Origin: Lancefieldella parvula_C | GTDB lineage: Bacteria > Actinomycetota > Coriobacteriia > Coriobacteriales > Atopobiaceae | Reading direction: 5' to 3' | Length of the DNA stretch: 64,000 nucleotides | Assembly (NCBI RefSeq): GCF_000758945.1 | Contig: NZ_JRND01000024.1 | Location: 1-64,000, forward strand | In this document: one piece after another, positions 59,082 to 64,000 of the stretch | Position numbering within the stretch: position 1 is the first letter of the stretch | Layout: each line of letters starts with the position of its first letter | Position numbers and translations under genes: made by a program | The notes under the pieces: model-generated | Databases searched by the model: none | The model's input: the letters and a program-made list of their open reading frames with translations, nothing else | What the model was told of the DNA's origin: nothing

Positions 59082-59911
59082 GCGCACCTCGTCTCCTCGT
59101 AAGCCTTAATGGACTGGCCTTCCTCGGTGAGGTAGGCTGCCTGACGTGCGCGAAGGTCGTTCCAGTCAACCTTGGTTGCGTCAAAGTCAGGACCGTCAAC
59201 ACAAGCAAACTTGGTCTCGCCACCAACCTCAACACGGCAGCAACCGCACATACCAGTGCCGTCGACCATGATTGGGTTCAGGGAAGCGATGATAGGTGTG
59301 TCGTACTTCTCGGCAGTGAGAGTGGAGAACTTCATCATTGGAACTGGGCCAACGCAGAATACGCGGTCGACCTGCTTGTCCTGCAGAAGACGCTCGAGAG
59401 GTGCAGTTACAACGCCCTTCTCGCCAAGAGAACCGTCGTCTGTGGTGATGTGGATGTGATCGTCGTCCAGAATGGAACGGAACTGATCCTCAAGCAGCAG
59501 CAGCTCCTTGGTACGAGCGCCCATGATTGCGTGGACCTCGCGGCCAGCTGCTACGAGCTGACGAGCAACAGGGAAGGCGATAGCCAGGCCAACGCCGCCG
59601 CCGATAACTGCCCATTTGCCCTCGCCCATCTCGGTAGGCTCACCCAGAGGACCAGTGACGTCCTGCAGGAAATCACCAACCTCGTAGGTAGAAAGCATCC
59701 TGGTGGTCTTGCCGATTACCATGAAGATAAACTCGACCCAACCCTCCTCAGGATTCCAATCCGCAAAGGTAAATGGAACGCGCTCGCCACACTCATTTGC
59801 GCGGACCATCAGGAACTGACCAGCATGTGCATGCTTGGCCATCTGTGGTGCCTCGATGCGGAACTTGAAGACCTTCTCGGAGAACTGAGTCTTTTCGAGG
59901 ATCTTATACAT
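59069..59911 (-). CDS. nfnA: NfnA-like sulfide dehydrogenase/PyrK-type flavoprotein, small subunit
   Basis: 280 residues. FAD-binding half ('GERVPFTFADW', 'GPLGEPTEM'), NAD half ('WAVIGGGVGLAIAFPVARQL') and C-terminal 2Fe-2S cluster ('GTGMCGCCRVEVGGETKFACVDGPDFDA'). This is the ferredoxin-NADP reductase/PyrK type seen as NfnA or SudB. With nfnB it couples NADH, NADPH and ferredoxin pools. AGGAGAGGA precedes the ATG. The first gene of the operon; its last codons overlap nfnB. Confidence 0.87.
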   Translation of the reverse strand: MYKILEKTQFSEKVFKFRIEAPQMAKHAHAGQFLMVRANECGERVPFTFADWNPEEGWVEFIFMVIGKTTRMLSTYEVGDFLQDVTGPLGEPTEMGEGKWAVIGGGVGLAIAFPVARQLVAAGREVHAIMGARTKELLLLEDQFRSILDDDHIHITTDDGSLGEKGVVTAPLERLLQDKQVDRVFCVGPVPMMKFSTLTAEKYDTPIIASLNPIMVDGTGMCGCCRVEVGGETKFACVDGPDFDATKVDWNDLRARQAAYLTEEGQSIKAYEETRCACHK

Positions 59912-60206
59912 TCAGCGGTACTCCTCTCCTAACACAACAAAACTGCGAGTGAGTTGACGCGCCGCACTACAGTGTGCCTTCTGGCGAGAAGACAGTAGCA
60001 GGTGACGCATGTATCTCACGCATACGAGTCTGGGTAACCCGTATTCGCAAACAACATATCTATTGTACTATTTGCGCATGATTCAAGTCATGAGTAATTC
60101 ATGAATGAGCATAAATATTTCGTAGAAAGTTTTGCCTGCTAGCTGCGGAGGGCGAGAAACCCGGTGGACTTGCGGCGCGACGACACGCGGAGGGGTGCGG
60201 TGACTG
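59912..60206. other. Intergenic region between nfnA and pth1
   Basis: About 295 bases, both flanking genes on the minus strand. Holds the nfn promoter region (AT-rich 60040-60130), two octamer copies (59983 and 60151) and the 16-bp sequence CTGCTAGCTGCGGAGG at 60136, which repeats the pth1 3' end. Confidence 0.6.
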
Positions 60207-60219
60207 CTAGCTGCGGAGG
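60136..60219. repeat. Duplication of the pth1 3' end
   Basis: CTGCTAGCTGCGGAGG occurs at 60136-60151 and at 60204-60219. The right copy spans the pth1 stop codon (CTA at 60207), the left copy lies downstream of it by 68 bases and runs directly into GGCGAGAAACCC. Confidence 0.75.
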
Positions 60220-60776
60220 AACTGCTCCACCTGATCGGCCGCTGTCTGGGCGGTGACCAGAAAGTCTTCCAGGTTGTTTCCCTTGAGCTCGCGCAGAACA
60301 TAGTCTGCCACCGGCATCTTTCCAGGAGGGCGACCGATGCCAAACTGCAGGCGCATAAAATCCCTGGTCTGGAGCTTGTCGGCGATGGAGCGCAGGCCGT
60401 TATGCGAGTTGAGGCCGCCGCCTTCCTTGAAGTTGAGTTGGCCCTCTGCGAGGTCAACCTCGTCGTGAATAACCAGGATTTGCGCAGGTTGAAGGTGGTG
60501 TGCACGAGCAAGTTTGGAGAGGGGACCGCCGCTGGTGTTCATGAAGTCCTGAGGTTTGGCCAGGAGTACATGGCGTTTCTCGCCAGATGCGGCTCCGGGA
60601 GCTGCGGGAAAGGTGATTTCCGCGACCTGGCAGCCCGCTTCGCTTTTCCAGTACGAAACGCCGTGGCGCTCGGCAAGGGCATCGACGACGGCAAAACCAG
60701 CATTGTGCCTGGTGCGCGCGTATTTCTCGCCAGGATTTCCCAGGCCCGCTACAAGCACAATTTTGTTACCGTGCAT
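60207..60776 (-). CDS. pth: Peptidyl-tRNA hydrolase (Pth1)
   Basis: 189 residues of the standard bacterial Pth family. 'LVAGLGNPGEKYARTRHNAGF' (Asn and catalytic His), 'LLAKPQDFMNTSG', 'LVIHDEVDLAEGQLNFKEGGGLNSHNGLRSI' (Asp, Asn) and 'FGIGRPPGK' are complete. It releases tRNA from dropped-off peptidyl-tRNA. An Ala/Gly-rich insert at ~57-67 ('PAAPGAASGEKR') is unusual. A second, archaeal-type Pth2 is present at 29.9 kb. Divergent from pcp. Confidence 0.93.
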   Translation of the reverse strand: MHGNKIVLVAGLGNPGEKYARTRHNAGFAVVDALAERHGVSYWKSEAGCQVAEITFPAAPGAASGEKRHVLLAKPQDFMNTSGGPLSKLARAHHLQPAQILVIHDEVDLAEGQLNFKEGGGLNSHNGLRSIADKLQTRDFMRLQFGIGRPPGKMPVADYVLRELKGNNLEDFLVTAQTAADQVEQFLRS

Positions 60777-60905
60777 TGAATTTCCTCCCGTTTGAGATGT
60801 GTACGTTTATGATGGTAAGGGAAAACGACAGGTTCGACCAGCGTGAACTGAGCTCGCGGTTGGCAGTCTAGCGGCGGCGCGCGTGACGTGCAGCGATCGG
60901 CGCGC

Positions 60906-60933
60906 GGTGAGCAGCGTGCGGTGAGCAGCGTGC
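60906..60933. repeat. Short GC-rich tandem repeat before pcp
   Basis: GGTGAGCAGCGTGC twice, period 14, in a GC-rich 110-base stretch between pth1 and pcp. Probably slippage; may weaken or space the pcp promoter. Confidence 0.6.
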
Positions 60934-60969
60934 GGGGCATGCGGCGTTCAACTGAGGTGCGGAGGCAAA

Positions 60970-61659
60970 ATGAAGAAGATTCTGGTTACCGGATTTGAGC
61001 CTTTTGGTGGCGCGAAAATCAATCCAGCTTGGGAGGCCGTGAAGGCGTTGCCCGAGACTATTGTCGGTGCCCAAGTGATAAAACTGCACGTACCTGTTGA
61101 GTTTGGCGCTGGCGCTCAGAAGGTTATCGACGCGCTTGAAGCGGAGCGTCCCGAGATTGTGCTTTGCGTGGGCCAAGCGGGTGGAAGAAGCAAGATTACG
61201 CCCGAGTTTGTGGGCATCAACTGGGCTCACGCGCGAATCCCCGACAACGCGGGCAAGCAGCCGCTCTCGCAGCGCATCATCGACGGCGCTCCCGACGCGT
61301 ATTTTGCGTCACTGCCGGTAAACGCCATGGTTGCCGCCATGAACCAGGCGGAGATCCCCGCGGCGGTCTCGTACACTGCGGGAACGTACGTCTGCAACGA
61401 CGTCATGTATCAGGTCCTTCACGCGCTGGCCACGAGATTCCCGGAGACTCGCGGTACGTTTCTGCACGTACCGTTCGCAACAGAGCAGGTTGTCGAGAAA
61501 AACGCTGCAGCTGCCGAGAAGGCTGCTGCCGCCGAGAAGACCCGCCAGGTTCCAAGCATGTCGCTGGAGATGATGACTCGCGGACTGCAGATTGCACTGG
61601 AAGCGGCGCTTGCGAACGATGTTGACCTTGCGGATTCCGAAAGCGGAACGACCTGCTAG
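60970..61659 (+). CDS. pcp: Pyrrolidone-carboxylate peptidase
   Basis: 229 residues, C15 cysteine peptidase that removes N-terminal pyroglutamate from peptides. 'ILVTGFEPFGGAKINPAWEAV', the Glu in 'ITPEFVGIN', the nucleophile Cys in 'AGTYVCNDVMY' and the His in 'TFLHVPF' form the active site. An Ala/Glu/Lys insert ('EKNAAAAEKAAAAEK', ~178-192) is not part of the normal family. AGGTGCGGAGG before the ATG. Single gene, next to the right copy of the long inverted repeat. Confidence 0.92.
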   Translation: MKKILVTGFEPFGGAKINPAWEAVKALPETIVGAQVIKLHVPVEFGAGAQKVIDALEAERPEIVLCVGQAGGRSKITPEFVGINWAHARIPDNAGKQPLSQRIIDGAPDAYFASLPVNAMVAAMNQAEIPAAVSYTAGTYVCNDVMYQVLHALATRFPETRGTFLHVPFATEQVVEKNAAAAEKAAAAEKTRQVPSMSLEMMTRGLQIALEAALANDVDLADSESGTTC

Positions 61660-61679
61660 AACACGTGCTGCTGAGGGCG

Positions 61680-62160
61680 GTTTGCGAGCGCACGGGTTTC
61701 TCGCCAGGCGCGCTTCTCGCCATCGCGCGCCTGAAAAGTGCAAAGAATCTGTATTTGCAGCACCGATTCTTTGCAGAAATCAGGCAAATCCACCGATTCT
61801 TTTATGCTTTTAGGCAAAATTTACAGATTCTTTGATGAAATCAGGCGCGTGAAAGATAGACTGTCTGGCCCTGAATTTTTGAGCCTGAAAACCTCGCCAT
61901 GTCTGAGTAAAACAGCTCAGACATGGCGAGAAAAACCGGCAAAACCACTCAGACTTGGCGTGTTTTCCGGCAAATCGTTCAGACATGGCGAGAAAATCAG
62001 GCTCGCAGCAGGCGCGCGCTGATCGCGCCAGCTCACACCGCTACCTGGCGAGAAACCCGTCCACTCCCAGCGTTTCCACACAAGAAACCCGGTATCCACA
62101 CGAAATGGATACCGGGTTGAAATCACTTGCGATCCGCGCTCGCACGCACGTTTGACCTGC
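61680..62160. repeat. Long intergenic repeat, right copy
   Basis: Inverted counterpart of 57061-57545. Inside: GCGCACGGGTTTCTCGCC (61688), CAAAGAATCTGTA and its complement, a perfect 15-base stem CTCGCCATGTCTGAG/CTCAGACATGGCGAG (61906-61936 region), and five copies of the GGCGAGAA octamer. Fills the whole pcp-prs gap of about 550 bases; no gene supported. Confidence 0.85.
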
Positions 62161-62212
62161 AGTATTGCCGTCGTCGCCCGCACGCAATTGCACGTGCGGC
62201 TGACCTGCGGCG

Positions 62213-63208
62213 TTACAGGTTAAAGTCGCCGCCGAAGATATCGGAGACAGGGCGGTCGGTGTAGACAGCGTAGATTGCCTCGGCAAGCTCGTTTGCAATG
62301 GTAATCGTCTTAATCTTGGAACCTTCCTGGTTTGCTGCAGCGCAAGGAATTGCGTCGGTAACCACGCACTCCTCAATAGGAGCGCTATTGAGGCGCTCGA
62401 TTGCAGGACCAGAGAAGATACCGTGGGTTGCGCAGACGTAAATATCGCCTGCACCCATTTCCTTCAGCTTCACAACGGAAGCGCAGAGGGTGCCTGCAGT
62501 ATCAATCATGTCGTCGTTAACGATGCAGGTCTTGCCCTTGATATCGCCAATGATGCCCATAACAGCACTCTCGTTGTGGCGAGGACGGCTCTTGTGAGCA
62601 ATAGCAAGGCCGCAGTCAAGGTAGTCGGAAAGCTTCTTAGCTGCCTTTGCGCGACCCATATCAGGGGAGACAACAACGGTATTCTCCCAGTCAAATGGCT
62701 TGCTCTTAAAGTAATCGCCCAGAAGATAGAGAGCAGTCAGGTGAGAAACAGGAATGTCAAAGAAGCCCTGAATTTGGCCCTGGTGCAGGTCAAGTGTGAT
62801 GACGCGGTCAACGCCAGCGTTCTCAAGCAGGTTTGCCATCAGACGAGCAGTAATAGGCTCGCGAGCAGCAGCTTTGCGGTCCTGACGAGCATATGCGTAG
62901 TGAGGGATAACTACGGTAAAGCTGTTAGCAGATGCGCGCTTTGCAGCGTCAGCAACAATCAGCGTTTCCATAACCAGGTCGTTGACGTTGACACCTGCCA
63001 AAGACTGAATGAAGAAGACCTCGTCGCCGCGGACAGACTCGTCAAAGCGAGCGTAGATTTCTCCGTTAGCAAACTTCTCGAGGAGAAGACCTTGTAGCTC
63101 TAGGTGAAGAATGTCTGCAACCTTACGAGCCAGTTCAGGGTTACCTGTACCGGTGTAGAGCTTGATATTTCTAGCAACTAACAGTGGTTCACTCAGGTTC
63201 TCGAACAT
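62213..63208 (-). CDS. prs: Ribose-phosphate pyrophosphokinase
   Basis: 331 residues of the class I PRPP synthetase family. 'FANGEIYARFDESVRGDEVFFIQS', 'IPHYAYARQDRKAAAREPITARL' and 'DLHQGQIQGFFDIPVSHL' bind ATP, and 'CIVNDDMIDTAGTLCASV' is the ribose-5-phosphate (PRPP) loop. It makes PRPP for nucleotides, His and Trp. The ATG follows the glmU stop without a gap, so the pair are in one operon, the arrangement (glmU-prs) common in Gram-positive bacteria. Confidence 0.95.
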   Translation of the reverse strand: MFENLSEPLLVARNIKLYTGTGNPELARKVADILHLELQGLLLEKFANGEIYARFDESVRGDEVFFIQSLAGVNVNDLVMETLIVADAAKRASANSFTVVIPHYAYARQDRKAAAREPITARLMANLLENAGVDRVITLDLHQGQIQGFFDIPVSHLTALYLLGDYFKSKPFDWENTVVVSPDMGRAKAAKKLSDYLDCGLAIAHKSRPRHNESAVMGIIGDIKGKTCIVNDDMIDTAGTLCASVVKLKEMGAGDIYVCATHGIFSGPAIERLNSAPIEECVVTDAIPCAAANQEGSKIKTITIANELAEAIYAVYTDRPVSDIFGGDFNL

Positions 63209-64000
63209 CTAGTCCTCTTTCTCAAGCTTGTGACGCCTCTGGGCGGCGTATCCCTCAACAATTTTCTGCTCAGAGCGCTCGAGTGCAAGCGCATCTGCTG
63301 GTACATCCTTTGTGATGCACGAACTTGCCCCCACAAGTGCGCCATCACCAATTGAGACGGGTGCCACCATCATGGTATCGGATCCAACAAAGACGTTGTT
63401 GCCAATGTGGGTCTTAAACTTGTGGTAACCGTCGTAATTGCACGTAATTGAACCTGCGCCAATGTTGACGCCGGAGCCCATGGTTGTATCACCAATGTAG
63501 GAGAGGTGAGGAACCTTGGAGCCCTTGCCGATAGTTGAATTTTTGATCTCAACGTGGGTGCCAGCCTTGGCGTGAGGCATGAGGTGTGTGCCTGGGCGTA
63601 GGTACGCGCGAGGACCGCAGGTAACAAAGTCGTCTACCTGTGCGTTGATAGCTACAGTCTCGTCAATAACAGCGTCGTTACCAACAACCGTATCGGTCAG
63701 ACGAGTATTAGGGCCTACCACGCAATTCTCGCCAATCGAGGTCTTGCCGTAGAGCATGGTCTGTGGGAGAACCTCGGTGTCCATACCAAGCGTAACCTCG
63801 GGGCCAATCCAAACGGAGGTTGGGTCCAGCATGGTGACGCCCTGGCTCATCCAGTGCTCGTTGATGCGCTCCTGCATGATGCGGGTAGCAACGGCAAGCT
63901 CGGAGCGGGAATTGACGCCCAGCGCCTCTTTGTAGTCGTCAACGTGGACGGCAGCAACAGGCTCGCCCTGGCTGACGTAAAGACCCACCATGTCGGTGAG
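63209..64000 (-). CDS. glmU: GlmU, C-terminal part (runs off the window)
   Basis: Partial: 264 codons in view up to the right edge, N-terminus outside. The end of the uridylyltransferase domain ('LTDMVGLYVSQGEPVAAVHVDD') and the left-handed beta-helix acetyltransferase domain ('IGPEVTLGMDTEVLP', 'SYIGDTTMGSGVNIGAGSITCNYDG', 'NNVFVGSDTMMVAPVSIGDGALVGASS') are visible. GlmU makes UDP-N-acetylglucosamine for peptidoglycan. The stop codon directly abuts the prs start. The last ~25 residues form a charged tail. Confidence 0.93.
   Translation of the reverse strand, partial: LTDMVGLYVSQGEPVAAVHVDDYKEALGVNSRSELAVATRIMQERINEHWMSQGVTMLDPTSVWIGPEVTLGMDTEVLPQTMLYGKTSIGENCVVGPNTRLTDTVVGNDAVIDETVAINAQVDDFVTCGPRAYLRPGTHLMPHAKAGTHVEIKNSTIGKGSKVPHLSYIGDTTMGSGVNIGAGSITCNYDGYHKFKTHIGNNVFVGSDTMMVAPVSIGDGALVGASSCITKDVPADALALERSEQKIVEGYAAQRRHKLEKED

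Noticed and set aside
57630..59102. 490-codon plus-strand open frame
   Set aside because: It is exactly antisense to nfnB, whose protein has complete family motifs; the plus-strand translation has none.
2728..63733. GGCGAGAA octamer as a KOPS (FtsK polarity) signal
   Set aside because: KOPS are strongly biased to one strand along a replichore; here the two strands are equal (20 versus 21).
2728..63733. GGCGAGAA octamer as a by-product of codon use
   Set aside because: Hits occur in more than one reading frame, on both strands of genes and in many non-coding spots, so codon bias alone cannot explain it.
1..64000. tRNA, rRNA or other known RNA genes
   Set aside because: I looked in all spacers for TTCGAATC-type T-loops and cloverleaf arms and saw none; no rRNA-like sequence.

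Overview
The window looks like chromosomal DNA from a moderate-GC Actinomycetota of the class Coriobacteriia, most likely family Atopobiaceae (Lancefieldella/Atopobium/Olsenella-like). This rests on the gene mix: mixed-acid sugar catabolism with many PTS genes, an NfnAB-type transhydrogenase, a split transketolase, a CBS-DRTGG pyrophosphatase and a COG0523 GTPase, together with the protein style. It is an inference; no 16S rRNA, tRNA or other RNA gene was found. Genes lie on both strands in short operons, many closed by clear rho-independent hairpins.

Layout. 0-9 kb: an AraC regulator, then a surface-polymer locus (a YidC-like insertase fused to a CDP-glycerol-type glycerophosphotransferase, overlapped by an LTA-synthase-like membrane sulfatase-fold protein), an unknown LOTUS/DUF3825-like protein on the other strand, and a membrane-anchored glycerophosphodiester phosphodiesterase. 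9-18 kb: metal P1B-ATPase, TrmB-like methyltransferase, YfbR nucleotidase, amidohydrolase, COG0523 metallochaperone GTPase, sirtuin, Mn-pyrophosphatase. 18-30 kb: MORN-repeat protein translationally coupled to an OatA-like O-acetyltransferase, a 700-bp repeat-rich spacer, EttA, ferritin, EamA transporter, L-asparaginase, a GH25 lysozyme with a DUF1846 protein, and an archaeal-type peptidyl-tRNA hydrolase. 30-34 kb: an AT-rich, gene-poor stretch with a lone A24 prepilin peptidase and small regulators. 34-42 kb: mannose-6-phosphate isomerase, two lipoproteins, MscL with a zinc ribbon, M32 carboxypeptidase, aminotransferase, Ddl-like ATP-grasp protein and ROK glucokinase. 42-45 kb: fructose PTS EIIBC and 1-phosphofructokinase. 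46.5-57 kb: a DeoR-controlled ascorbate-type PTS operon (EIIA, EIIC, EIIB, an unknown FG-GAP protein, UlaG, UlaF, UlaE, a transaldolase-family protein and split transketolase) that feeds the pentose phosphate pathway but has no UlaD decarboxylase here. 57-64 kb: NfnB/NfnA, Pth1 and pyrrolidone-carboxylate peptidase bracketed by two inverted ~480-bp intergenic repeats, then Prs and the C-terminal part of GlmU.

The most unusual genome-scale signal is an octamer, GGCGAGAA. I counted it 41 times by eye (20 on +, 21 on -), where about two are expected by chance, in genes, spacers and terminator loops alike. It behaves like a DNA-level signal such as an uptake sequence or recombination hotspot. Other structure that genes do not explain: several genes whose 3' tails, including the stop codon, are tandemly duplicated downstream; inverted and direct intergenic repeat families shared between loci; and a set of four similar motifs that look like operators in front of the ascorbate PTS operon.
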